A stretch of DNA of 64,000 nt, taken from Bacteroidales bacterium (GTDB lineage Bacteria > Bacteroidota > Bacteroidia > Bacteroidales > WCHB1-69). The notes beneath the pieces were generated by a model. That model was not told where the DNA came from and did not search any database. It saw only the letters and a list, made by a program, of their open reading frames with translations. Positions 24,828 through 34,857 of this stretch are shown one piece after another. Position 1 is the stretch's first letter. Each line of letters starts with the position of its first letter. A program made the position numbers and the translations under genes. The stretch is from the NCBI GenBank assembly GCA_017454945.1, contig JAFTCA010000010.1, positions 254,427 to 318,426 on the forward strand, read 5' to 3'.

Positions 24828-25940
24828 ATGAAGTTAAAGTTGTTTCCGAAGTTTAAGGGTGATGGTGTGATATTGACGGTCATTATCTTTCTGACAGTCA
24901 TCTCTTTTTTGGCTGTGTTAAGTTCCAAGCCAGACAAGGTGTTATCGCATGTTATCTATATATTCATCAGTTTGGCCATCATGTATGGCGTTTACTGCAT
25001 AAAGAACTATATCGTACTGACCAAATTTGTTCGCTTGGGTGTTGCCGTTGCCGTCATCATGTTGGTTTTATCTATGTTTTCGGGTGATGCCAAGAGCGGT
25101 CGAGAATTGGAGATTTTCGGTTTTCGTTTGCAGGTTTTCTATCCGATAGGTTTTTTGGTAATCTTTTATATCTCTAAATATTTAGCGAATTTTATTTCCA
25201 ATGGGCAGGAACTTTCCACCAAGAATGTGCTCTTTTTGTTTCTTGTTGTGGGAGGCTTTTGTGCTGGTATGGCCAAGAGCAACATGTCAACGGCCATCAT
25301 TTTGTTTGTCACAAGCATGGTGGTGATGTTTATCGGAGATGTGCCCGTTAAGTATTTGTTGTCGTTGTTTGCTGTCATTGTCGTTATGACGGGGCTCCTC
25401 TTTGCGATAAGTCCTGATTTAGGGCGACTTGGTACTTTTGGAAACAGATTGGATTACTATATTACCCAAGACAACAGCAACGACTATGGTACGCAGATGA
25501 TTTGGGCCAAGGCGGCCATTGCTCGGTCGTTGAAACCGGCGGGTCCAGGACATGGCGTTATCAAGAAGATTTTGCCCGAAAAGGAGACAGACTACGTTTA
25601 TGCAACTATCTGTGAGGAGTTTGGTGTAGTCGTTGGGCTGTTCATCATCTTTCTCTATCTGGTATTGTTTGCCCGATCATGGATTGTTGCCCGTGAATGT
25701 CAGGGCTCGTTTGGTATGCTTTTGGCCATGGGCATCGGCTTTTGGATCACGTTCCAGGCGCTGGTGCATATTGGCGTGAACTGTGAGCTGTTGCCTGCCA
25801 CCGGACAGACACTGCCGTTTATCAGTCGTGGCGGTTCTTCCATGATATTTTCAGGTGCCACACTGGGGTTGCTGCTGAATATCAGCAAGTGCAATAATAG
25901 GGAGAAGGAAGAAAAAGGCGAACTGAAAACCGAGAATTGA
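24828..25940 (+). CDS. ftsW: FtsW/RodA/SpoVE (SEDS) family protein
   Basis: A 370-residue polytopic SEDS-family protein, a lipid II polymerase (peptidoglycan glycosyltransferase) of cell division or elongation. About ten membrane segments are visible. Signatures include GPGHGVIKKILPEKETDYVYATICEEFG and LPATGQTLPFISRGGSSMIFSGATLGLLLNIS, which is FtsW-like. The start MKLKLFPKFKGDG at 24828 is used; the longer frame runs back to the promoter. It stands outside a dcw cluster, alone between two repeat tracts, and its last residues (GELKTEN) come from a heptamer repeat that provides the stop. RodA is a possible alternative name. Confidence 0.88.
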   Translation: MKLKLFPKFKGDGVILTVIIFLTVISFLAVLSSKPDKVLSHVIYIFISLAIMYGVYCIKNYIVLTKFVRLGVAVAVIMLVLSMFSGDAKSGRELEIFGFRLQVFYPIGFLVIFYISKYLANFISNGQELSTKNVLFLFLVVGGFCAGMAKSNMSTAIILFVTSMVVMFIGDVPVKYLLSLFAVIVVMTGLLFAISPDLGRLGTFGNRLDYYITQDNSNDYGTQMIWAKAAIARSLKPAGPGHGVIKKILPEKETDYVYATICEEFGVVVGLFIIFLYLVLFARSWIVARECQGSFGMLLAMGIGFWITFQALVHIGVNCELLPATGQTLPFISRGGSSMIFSGATLGLLLNISKCNNREKEEKGELKTEN

Positions 25941-26052
25941 AAACTAATTCAAAGAAGTTATTAGTTGTTAGTTTTTAGTTGTTAGCAATAAACAACACTT
26001 AACTCCTTAGTTTCTTAACTATTCACTTTTCACTACTCACTTCTCTACTCAG
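25918..26052. repeat. Heptamer/octamer repeat tract spanning the ftsW 3' end
   Basis: GAAAACT-type heptamers from 25918 run through the ftsW stop (25938-25940), then TTGTTAG-type heptamers, CTTAACTC-type octamers (25998-26018) and TTCACTN heptamers up to 26050, ending 4 bases before the convergent 26056 gene stop. The later units are reverse complements of those at 21603 and 24619. Confidence 0.78.
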
Positions 26053-26055
26053 GTC

Positions 26056-27807
26056 TTACTTCTTCGTTTTCGTCTTCTTGATGCTTTCGTTGCCGAAGGA
26101 GTAGGTGATACCTACGATGGCGTTGATACCGAAACTCTTGAAGTTGTAGAATTTGGCGTAATGCTGGCAGGCGATATTGTCGATGGTGACAAATGCCGAG
26201 AAGTTCTTCTTAATCAGGTATTCAAAGCCGATGCCGAAGTCGAGGATGGGCTTCATTTTTTGTATCTCCCAAGGTGACTCGAGGTTGTCGCGGCCCAGTG
26301 CTTTGGCGCCAAATGCCATGTCGAAGTTGAGACTGAAGATCATCTTTTCTTTCAGCACATATTTACCCGAGAAGGCGAAGTTAACCAGCGGCTTGTGCCA
26401 AGCCACGGCAGCCGTATCTTTGAAATGGTAGAGCCAGCAGTTGGCTTCAAAATTGAGGTAGAGGTTATTGATAACCTCCCAGTTGAGGTTCAAGGTGGCG
26501 TTGAAGCGGCCTCCATTATAGTAAACGATGTCAAACTGGTTTTTCAGTGTGCAGGTGGTGTCGATGATGAAGAATGCCATATCATTCAGGCGGGAATATC
26601 TTGCGCCTAAGTGATAGTTGAGCTTTTTAACGAGATTACCTTTGATGCCGGCGTAAACGCTGTTAAAGCCGATGGGGTTGGCTGTAAAGCGAAGCGGATC
26701 GAGGCCTGGTTTGATGTAGGGATTTTCATACAGCAGGTCTGAGAGCGTGTTATATGTGATTTTGCCATCGATACCCGCGTAAACGTTCATGATACCCGGA
26801 ATGACGCCCAGTTGGAATTCGGCGATGGGGTAAAGGGGCACTTTGGTTTTTCCTTGGCTGTGGATGATAGGAATGCCCAATCCCACGCGGATGTGGTATT
26901 CCTTGATGGTAAACTGCATCGTAGGTTTGAGTTCGAAATGGAAGCGATGGTCTTGTGTGCGAGTTGTGTCAGAGAGCCAATTATTATTTATATAATTGAA
27001 AATCATGTCCATACGATAATTTTGGCTGCCCGATATCTTCATAAAGCGAGCATCATAGCCGAGGAATCCGTTCAAGGCGACATGATGTTCCATATCTTTA
27101 TGGTTGGTGCGCAAGAAATCATAGTTGATGCGCACATCGTGTTTCAGTCGTTTTTCTTCAAGTGTGAAGTTTGAGCGAAAGCCCACTTCGGCTTTGAGGT
27201 GGTGGAAGTTGTTCTTCAGGCTGTCGCGGTATTGTTTTTCGTTGTAGTCCCGGCCATCGGTGTAGCGGTTAAAGCCATACAGTCGTGCGGCTTCGTGGTT
27301 GTAACCGACAGAAGTGTAGAGGGTGTATTTACGGAAGAAGTGGTTGAAATAGAAATCGGTACGGGTGTCGCTAAAGGGGTGATACACATATTGAGACATC
27401 ACTTTGCCGATGGGTTGTGCCCAGTAGGAGAAGTGATGGGCGTTGAGGCCGTAGGAGTTTTTCTTGTCGCGGGCATTGTGGATAGAGAGTTCAGCCAGCG
27501 GGGTGACGGGATAGCCGAAGCCGACTTTGACATAATTGCGATAGAGGCGTTCCAATATGTCGGGTGTCATCTTGGCCGCCTTGATGGGCGACGGCTCAAA
27601 GTCGATGTTCAGCTTCTGCGGCGTGATATAGTAGTCGAATTTCACTTTATCCTGTACCGTATCATTGATTTTGGCTGTTTGATTGATTTTCTGGAAGTTG
27701 AGAATGTGCGGCACATAATCCAACCGGAAGCGAGCCGTATCGATGACTTGCGCATTCAACACCAGACCGATAAACAGAAACAGGAGTGAGGTTACTATTT
27801 TTTTCAT
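26056..27807 (-). CDS. Outer-membrane beta-barrel protein, partner of the TPR protein
   Basis: A 583-residue exported protein with signal peptide (MKKIVTSLLFLFIGLVLNAQ) and a long series of amphipathic, Tyr/Phe-rich strands ending FGINAIVGITYSFGNES and a short basic Lys/Thr tail (KKTKTKK). It looks like an outer-membrane barrel of about 16 or more strands; I cannot assign a family name. It follows the 1027-residue TPR gene by 58 bases and shares its transcript. A TPR plus barrel pair resembles envelope assembly or secretion modules, but no direct evidence of substrate is visible. Confidence 0.7.
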   Translation of the reverse strand: MKKIVTSLLFLFIGLVLNAQVIDTARFRLDYVPHILNFQKINQTAKINDTVQDKVKFDYYITPQKLNIDFEPSPIKAAKMTPDILERLYRNYVKVGFGYPVTPLAELSIHNARDKKNSYGLNAHHFSYWAQPIGKVMSQYVYHPFSDTRTDFYFNHFFRKYTLYTSVGYNHEAARLYGFNRYTDGRDYNEKQYRDSLKNNFHHLKAEVGFRSNFTLEEKRLKHDVRINYDFLRTNHKDMEHHVALNGFLGYDARFMKISGSQNYRMDMIFNYINNNWLSDTTRTQDHRFHFELKPTMQFTIKEYHIRVGLGIPIIHSQGKTKVPLYPIAEFQLGVIPGIMNVYAGIDGKITYNTLSDLLYENPYIKPGLDPLRFTANPIGFNSVYAGIKGNLVKKLNYHLGARYSRLNDMAFFIIDTTCTLKNQFDIVYYNGGRFNATLNLNWEVINNLYLNFEANCWLYHFKDTAAVAWHKPLVNFAFSGKYVLKEKMIFSLNFDMAFGAKALGRDNLESPWEIQKMKPILDFGIGFEYLIKKNFSAFVTIDNIACQHYAKFYNFKSFGINAIVGITYSFGNESIKKTKTKK

Positions 27808-27865
27808 ATCGTTGATTATTTTTTTCTAAATCCTTGAATGACAATGTTTAATTCTATCTTGAAAA

Positions 27866-30800
27866 TTATTCTTCTTCTATTTGGACGGGTTCCTGACTAT
27901 TGGCCTCTTTTTCTTTGAGAGCTTTTTCCTGTTGTTCTTTTTCATCCAGCAGGCGGATTTTTTCGCGGGCCACTTCTCTCAAGTCGTCGCCTTCGTAGTT
28001 GTCCACAATGCTCTGATAGGTGTGGCGAGCTTGGAAGTAGTTGCCTTTGGCGGCATACAGATCGCCGTAGAGGATGAAGGTGGAAGCGTACCAGTATTCG
28101 GAGCTGTAATCGTCAGCCAGCATCTCTGAGATTTTCTTTTCGCAGGCATCCAAATTGTTGAGCTTGAATTCGATGTATGCGCACAGGTAGGCGGCCTCGG
28201 CGGCAATGTCGTTGCTGTTGCTGTGGGCCAGTGTTGACAGGTGCTTCTTGGCTTCGCTGTAGTTGCCCACTTCTATAGCCGACTTGCCGGCAATGAGGCG
28301 GGCATCGTTCTTGAGCTCGTCGTCGGAGTTCTTTGAGTTGATGATGACTTGTGCGGCCTGCAGTGCGTCGAGATACTGTTTCAGCTCGAAGGACGAGCGC
28401 ATAGCGCCGTTGTAACCGAAAATCAGGTTGATGTCGGTGGTGGCACACTCAATCAACTTGACAAAGTAGTTCTGTGCGGCAGCGTAGTTCTTGTCGTTGT
28501 AATAGATAGTGGCAATCTTGCGGATGGCCGTTTCGTTGTATTGTGTTTTGTATTTGGTTACCAAGGCTTCGTAGGCGGCCAGGGCTTTGTCGTAGTGCAT
28601 CTGGCTATATTCGCATTCGCCCTTGTAGAAATAGACTTGAGCGGCAAAGAGGCCGTTGGGGAATTGACGCAGGTAGTCGTCAAAGCTCTTGGTGGCCGCT
28701 TCACAGTCGCCGCGGTTGTACTTGGTTTCGGCAGCCTTGAAGGCGATGGAGTCCTGACGGCCGAGTGAGATGTTGACAGTGCTCTTGTTTCTGATATAGT
28801 CGAAGAATTCGCCTGTGTTGCCTTCTTCCGAGTAGATGGTTTCGAGGTTGGCCAAAGCGTCCTTGGCTTCTTGAGAGCCTGGGTAGGTCTCGAAAACATA
28901 CTTGAACGTCCGGATGGCCTCGTCGGTCTTCTGAGTGTTAAGATATGCTAATGCCAGCTTGTTGTATGCCTGGCGTACATATTGGCTTTTAGGATATTTT
29001 TTGATGAAATTCTGATAGGCCACGATAGCCTGTGCGTAGTTGTTTTGGGCGTGATAGGTGGTGGCCAGATCGTATTCGGCATCATCGCAGAAGGGCGACT
29101 TGGGATAGCGTTTTACCAACTTGTCGAGGATTTCGACCTTCTTGCCGGTGTTGTTCAGGTAGCCGAAGCATTTGGCCTGTTGGTAAACGGCGTAGTCGGC
29201 ATTGTTGCGCTGCATATCCTCGCATTTCTCGTAACTTTGAACGGCGCTTTTAAGGTCTTTTAACATGAAATAGCAGTCGGCGCGGCGTGCCATGGCGTCG
29301 GCTATCATATCCTCGTTCGAGATTTGGTCTTCGTAGTTGAGGAAGCTGTTGAAGCCGTTCTTGGCTTCTTCATACTTGTTGAGTTTCAGAGCCGAGTAGC
29401 CATACGAGTAGTAGGAGATGGGATAGTTGGCATCTTTATTGGCAGTGGGATATTTGTAATAGTTCTGGAAGGCGTAGTAGGCGTTTTTGTAGTTGCCGGC
29501 GCGGTATTCGGTTTCTGCTTTCCAGTAGAGGTTAGCCGTATGAATGTTTTTGTTCATCGGGTAAACCAATGATTTGTCAATCAATTTTTTAGCTTCCGAG
29601 TAGCTGCGGTTGTTGATGAGTTCCAGTGCACGGAAGTGGGTGCAGCGCTGGTAGGCTTTCAGCAGGTCGGGATTTTTGGAGGAAACCTTTTCCAGCGAGT
29701 TGATGGCTCCCTGATAGTTTTTGGTTGAGAGATAAATCTTTGACAGATAGGAGTTTGCCTCTTCAGCGCGAGTAGAGTAAGGATAGAGGGTGGTATATTG
29801 TTCCAGCGCTTTGATGGCGCTGTTGAACGGACTGGAAGAGGTTTCATATTGCAGTTTGGCGTAGTTGTAGAGAGCATCTTCCTTCACGCCTTCATCAAAA
29901 TCATACTTTGAGGCCTCATAGAAACTCTGCGAGGCGAAGTTGAGCATGCGCTGTTGCAGATAGCAATCGCCGATAATGTAGTAGCTGTTTTGAGCGATAA
30001 GGTCTTGTTCACCAGTGGCTTTCGACAGGTAATTAATGGCTTCTTTGTATTTTTGGTTTTGGTAGTAGGTGTAGCCGATGGCGTAATTGTCGTTGCGGTC
30101 GATTTCGCCCTTGTTAGCGGCGAGGTAATATTCAAAATAGGGCAGTGCTTCGCTGTAGCGTCCGAGATTGTAGTAGGAGAGGGCCAGTGTGCGGTCGATT
30201 TCGGTCTTATCGGAAGCATTGGCGAGCAATGGCGGAGCGATGGCAATCAGGTCCTCGTAGCGCCCTTGGATGAAGTAGATCTGGGTGAGATAGAAAGGCA
30301 CGGCCTCCTGATAGGCAGGGTCGTCTTTGAGTAGCAGGAAGTCGTTCAAAGCGGCTTCGTATTGTTTTTCTTCGTAGGCGATATGGGCTGCGTAGTAAAT
30401 GGCTTTCTTCTTGTATTGTCCTTCATACTGGCGAGCTTCGTGGAAGTAGTACTTGGCTTCGGCATAATCTTTGGTGGCGAAGTAGGCATAGCCTTTCTTG
30501 AAGTCGTATTCGGCCATATCCTCGGGCTTGATGTTGCGCTCATCCACTTCGTTGAAGTTCTCAAGCACTTTTTTGTATTGCTTTTTCGAGAAATAGAAGC
30601 GGCCTAAATAGAAATGGGCTTGAGGCACATTGGCATGCACGGGGTAGTGTCGGATGAAATCCTTGAGCAGGAAGTCGGCCTCGTTGTTGGTGAGGTTGGC
30701 GGCGCACACTCCCATGTAGAAGTAGGAGTTGGCCTTGATATCCTGTTGCTTGTCGGCAATGTGCTCATACACATACTTGAAGTAGCGTTGGGCGGCTCCG

Positions 30801-30949
30801 TATTTCTCCTTTTGGAACAGTTCCATAGCCGTATTGTACTCATACATAGGCGAATCGTGCGTTACATTGCGCTGTGCCCATACGGGTGCGGCGAGCAAGA
30901 AAGCAACCAACAGAAGTCCCAAACGTTTTGTGAAGATATTCATAGTCAT
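27866..30949 (-). CDS. Large periplasmic TPR protein
   Basis: A 1027-residue exported protein composed almost entirely of tetratricopeptide-type repeats: signal peptide (RLGLLLVAFLLAAPVWAQ), then more than 20 helix pairs with the usual Tyr, Ala and Gly spacing (for example YYNLGRYSEALPYFEYYL and AYLNTQKTDEAIRTFKYVF). A Lys/Glu-rich C-terminal tail ends in QEPVQIEEE. Such proteins scaffold envelope complexes in Bacteroidota. A second Met three codons in (MNIFTKRLG) is an equally good start. The next gene is the outer-membrane barrel at 26056. Divergent gap lies across a 296-base spacer. Confidence 0.8.
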   Translation of the reverse strand: MTMNIFTKRLGLLLVAFLLAAPVWAQRNVTHDSPMYEYNTAMELFQKEKYGAAQRYFKYVYEHIADKQQDIKANSYFYMGVCAANLTNNEADFLLKDFIRHYPVHANVPQAHFYLGRFYFSKKQYKKVLENFNEVDERNIKPEDMAEYDFKKGYAYFATKDYAEAKYYFHEARQYEGQYKKKAIYYAAHIAYEEKQYEAALNDFLLLKDDPAYQEAVPFYLTQIYFIQGRYEDLIAIAPPLLANASDKTEIDRTLALSYYNLGRYSEALPYFEYYLAANKGEIDRNDNYAIGYTYYQNQKYKEAINYLSKATGEQDLIAQNSYYIIGDCYLQQRMLNFASQSFYEASKYDFDEGVKEDALYNYAKLQYETSSSPFNSAIKALEQYTTLYPYSTRAEEANSYLSKIYLSTKNYQGAINSLEKVSSKNPDLLKAYQRCTHFRALELINNRSYSEAKKLIDKSLVYPMNKNIHTANLYWKAETEYRAGNYKNAYYAFQNYYKYPTANKDANYPISYYSYGYSALKLNKYEEAKNGFNSFLNYEDQISNEDMIADAMARRADCYFMLKDLKSAVQSYEKCEDMQRNNADYAVYQQAKCFGYLNNTGKKVEILDKLVKRYPKSPFCDDAEYDLATTYHAQNNYAQAIVAYQNFIKKYPKSQYVRQAYNKLALAYLNTQKTDEAIRTFKYVFETYPGSQEAKDALANLETIYSEEGNTGEFFDYIRNKSTVNISLGRQDSIAFKAAETKYNRGDCEAATKSFDDYLRQFPNGLFAAQVYFYKGECEYSQMHYDKALAAYEALVTKYKTQYNETAIRKIATIYYNDKNYAAAQNYFVKLIECATTDINLIFGYNGAMRSSFELKQYLDALQAAQVIINSKNSDDELKNDARLIAGKSAIEVGNYSEAKKHLSTLAHSNSNDIAAEAAYLCAYIEFKLNNLDACEKKISEMLADDYSSEYWYASTFILYGDLYAAKGNYFQARHTYQSIVDNYEGDDLREVAREKIRLLDEKEQQEKALKEKEANSQEPVQIEEE

Positions 30950-31034
30950 GCTAATTTATGATTCTAAAATGATGATTTTTTCTTCAATAACGGATAAAAG
31001 CCCTGGTAGCGGCAATTACCCGATATTAAACGAA

Positions 31035-31042
31035 CAAAGATA
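31035..31042 (-). promoter_or_regulatory. -7 element of the TPR-barrel operon
   Basis: TATCTTTG on the minus strand, 85 bases before the TPR gene start, in the divergent spacer shared with gap. Confidence 0.5.
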
Positions 31043-31110
31043 TAAAATCGGTATGTGTGAAATTTTTTGCCAGCCGATAATTTTCAACAGCCAGTTTTTA
31101 ATAAACATAG

Positions 31111-32250
<1,140 letters not shown>

Positions 32251-32272
32251 TTTTCTTCCAATCATTACGAAG

Positions 32273-32312
32273 AAAGGCAAATGTCCATCAGGATGTTTGC
32301 CTTTACTTTTTT
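32273..32312 (+). terminator. Rho-independent terminator of gap
   Basis: AAAGGCAAA (32273-32281) pairs with TTTGCCTTT (32296-32304), with inner pairs CC/GG, followed by ACTTTTTT. Confidence 0.85.
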
Positions 32313-32338
32313 ATAGGAGGATGCAAATCTAAAAATTG

Positions 32339-32346
32339 TATCTTTG
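32339..32346 (+). promoter_or_regulatory. -7 element of priA, nearly leaderless
   Basis: TATCTTTG ends 4 bases before the priA ATG at 32351. In this phylum the start of transcription lies a few bases after the element, so the message would begin at or next to the ATG. Confidence 0.5.
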
Positions 32347-32350
32347 CGAT

Positions 32351-34855
32351 ATGGAACGCACGACCTATTTTGCTGATATATTGCTACCTTTACCATTGCC
32401 AGGGCTCTTTACCTATCGTTTGCCCCACGATTTGGATGTGCCGTTGGCTTTTGGTATGAGGGTGGTGGTTCCTTTTGGCAAGAGCAAGCTCTATTCGGGC
32501 TTGGTGGTGGAAGTGCACACCCGCGTTCCTGATCAGGTGAATGTCAAGTATGTGCTGGATGTTATTGACAATGAGCCGATAGTGTCGCCTCAGCAGTACA
32601 AGTTGTGGCAATGGATTGCCGACTATTACATGTGTACATTGGGTGAGGTGATGGCCGTGGCTCTGCCATCGGCGTTGAAGATTGCCAGCGAGACCAAAAT
32701 CATGCTCAATCCCGCGTTTGACGGAGATGTTTCCACGCTGACCGAAAGGGAGTTGCGCCTCACCGAGGCTTTGTCGTACCGCCCTATGATGACTATTGAC
32801 GAGATTTCGAAGACGCTGAACATGCAGAAGGTAATTCCCATTATCAAGTCGTTGGTGGAAAAGGATGTGGTGATTACCGATGAGGAAATCCGCGACCCCT
32901 ACAAGCCGAAGATCGAAACGTACGTGTCGCTGACGCCCGAATATGCCAATAATGAACAGGCTTTCAATCAGCTACTTGACCAACTGAGTGCATCGAAAAG
33001 AACCGCTGGGCAGTGCGATATGCTGCTGGCATTTCTAATGAGCGCCCGCAGTGGCAAGGGTGTGGGAGATTTGAAAGCCCAAATGCGCAAAGCCGACTTG
33101 TTGAAGTTACCTGCGGCATCTCCGTCTCGTCTGCAAAGTTTGGTAGAGAAAGGTGTTTTCCAAATTAAAGAACAGAAAATCAGCCGTTTGGCCAACTACG
33201 ACCCCAATGACTCGGCCGCATCAATTACGTTGTCGGCGCCGCAACAAAAGGCATACGAAGAGATAAAGGAGCAGATGACGCAGCATGAGGTGGTGCTGTT
33301 GCACGGGGTAACGGGCAGTGGCAAGACCGAAATCTACATCAAGATGATTGATGAGGTGCTGAAGGAGGGCAAGCAGGTGCTGTATCTGTTGCCTGAGATT
33401 GCCCTTACCTCGCAGATAGTGAATCGTTTGCGCAAATATTTCGGCGACAAGGTTGGCGTTTACCACTCGCGGTTTAACGAGTATGAGCGGGTGGAAATCT
33501 GGAACCATGTGCTGCAGAGTGGCAGCAGTATCACAGGCAAGTACCAGCTGATTTTGGGTGCCCGCTCGGCGCTGTTCCTGCCCTATCGCAACTTGGGGCT
33601 GGTCATTGTGGATGAGGAGCACGACGGTTCCTACAAGCAGGTTGACCCCGCACCTCGCTATCATGCCCGCGATGGAGCTGTTGTGCTGGCAGGTATTCAT
33701 AAGGCAAAAACCTTATTAGGAACAGCAACACCCTCATTAGAAACATATTACAATGTAAAAAACAACAAATATGGTTTGGTGCAGTTGATGCAGCGCTATG
33801 CCAACAGCACTCTGCCCGAGATTTGGGTGGTGAATTTGGTGGAGAGCATCAAGCAAAAGAAGATGCACGGCCAGTTTTCCGAGTTTCTGCTTGAGCATAT
33901 CGAGAAGGCACTCAGCCATAAGGAGCAGGTCATCATCTTCCAAAACCGCCGCGGCTACTCGCTCCGGCTGTTCTGCAACTCGTGCCAGTCGATGCCCACC
34001 TGCCGTTACTGCGACGTAACCTTGACCTACCACAAGCGCAGTCGTCTGCTGAAATGCCACTATTGCGGCTATGCCATCGACTTGCCCAACGAGTGTCCCT
34101 CGTGCCACAGCAAGGATATTGAGATGCAAGGATATGGTACAGAGCAGGTTGAGGAAATCTTGGCGGAGCGTTTTCCCGATGCGGTCATCAGTCGCATGGA
34201 CCTGGACTCCACGCGCTCGAAATCGTCTTATCAGAAAATCATCACTGATTTTGAGGAACATAAGACTGACATACTCGTTGGTACACAGATGGTAACCAAA
34301 GGTCTTGATTTTGACAGGGTGTCGGTTGTGGGCATTCTCAATGCCGACAGCCTGATTTCCTATCCCGATTTCCGGTCGTTCGAGCGTGCCTATCAGTTGA
34401 TGGAGCAGGTAAGCGGGCGGGCGGGCCGCAAAGAGATACCTGGCAAAGTTATCATCCAAAGCTATCGTCCTGAGCATCCAGCCCTGCAATATGTTGTGGG
34501 CCATAATTATGAGGCTATGTACCAGCATCAGATAGCGGAGCGACAAAATTTCTTCTATCCGCCTATCAGTAAGATGATTAAGATTACCTTGAAGCACCGT
34601 GAGGAACAGATGGTGAACGAGGCTGCCGCTGTGCTGGCCGACATGTTGCGCCAGGCTTTTCCCAAACAGGTGTTAGGTCCTGAATTTCCGCTGGTGTCAA
34701 GAGTTCAGAACTATTTCATGAAAGACTGCTGGGTGAAATTTGCCCGCGATGGCCAGGTGAAAAGGAAGAAAGCCTATCTGCAACAAGTCATTGATACTTT
34801 TCAAACCACTTTGAAATATAAAAGTGTGCGTGTAGTGATCAATGTGGATTGCTAA
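32351..34855 (+). CDS. priA: Primosomal helicase PriA
   Basis: An 834-residue PriA superfamily 2 helicase that restarts stalled replication forks. The N-terminal DNA-binding domain (MERTTYFADILLPLPLPGLFTYRLP) is followed by the helicase core: Walker A GVTGSGKTE, DEEH box, GTATPSLETY, then the zinc-binding region with four CxxC-type pairs (FCNSCQSMPTCRYCDVTL and KCHYCGYAIDLPNECPSC), and QVSGRAGR near the C-terminus. ATG 32351 is chosen because an upstream TTG start would read through the promoter. It is alone, and converges with the 34858 gene at 2 bases. Confidence 0.97.
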   Translation: MERTTYFADILLPLPLPGLFTYRLPHDLDVPLAFGMRVVVPFGKSKLYSGLVVEVHTRVPDQVNVKYVLDVIDNEPIVSPQQYKLWQWIADYYMCTLGEVMAVALPSALKIASETKIMLNPAFDGDVSTLTERELRLTEALSYRPMMTIDEISKTLNMQKVIPIIKSLVEKDVVITDEEIRDPYKPKIETYVSLTPEYANNEQAFNQLLDQLSASKRTAGQCDMLLAFLMSARSGKGVGDLKAQMRKADLLKLPAASPSRLQSLVEKGVFQIKEQKISRLANYDPNDSAASITLSAPQQKAYEEIKEQMTQHEVVLLHGVTGSGKTEIYIKMIDEVLKEGKQVLYLLPEIALTSQIVNRLRKYFGDKVGVYHSRFNEYERVEIWNHVLQSGSSITGKYQLILGARSALFLPYRNLGLVIVDEEHDGSYKQVDPAPRYHARDGAVVLAGIHKAKTLLGTATPSLETYYNVKNNKYGLVQLMQRYANSTLPEIWVVNLVESIKQKKMHGQFSEFLLEHIEKALSHKEQVIIFQNRRGYSLRLFCNSCQSMPTCRYCDVTLTYHKRSRLLKCHYCGYAIDLPNECPSCHSKDIEMQGYGTEQVEEILAERFPDAVISRMDLDSTRSKSSYQKIITDFEEHKTDILVGTQMVTKGLDFDRVSVVGILNADSLISYPDFRSFERAYQLMEQVSGRAGRKEIPGKVIIQSYRPEHPALQYVVGHNYEAMYQHQIAERQNFFYPPISKMIKITLKHREEQMVNEAAAVLADMLRQAFPKQVLGPEFPLVSRVQNYFMKDCWVKFARDGQVKRKKAYLQQVIDTFQTTLKYKSVRVVINVDC

Positions 34856-34857
34856 CA

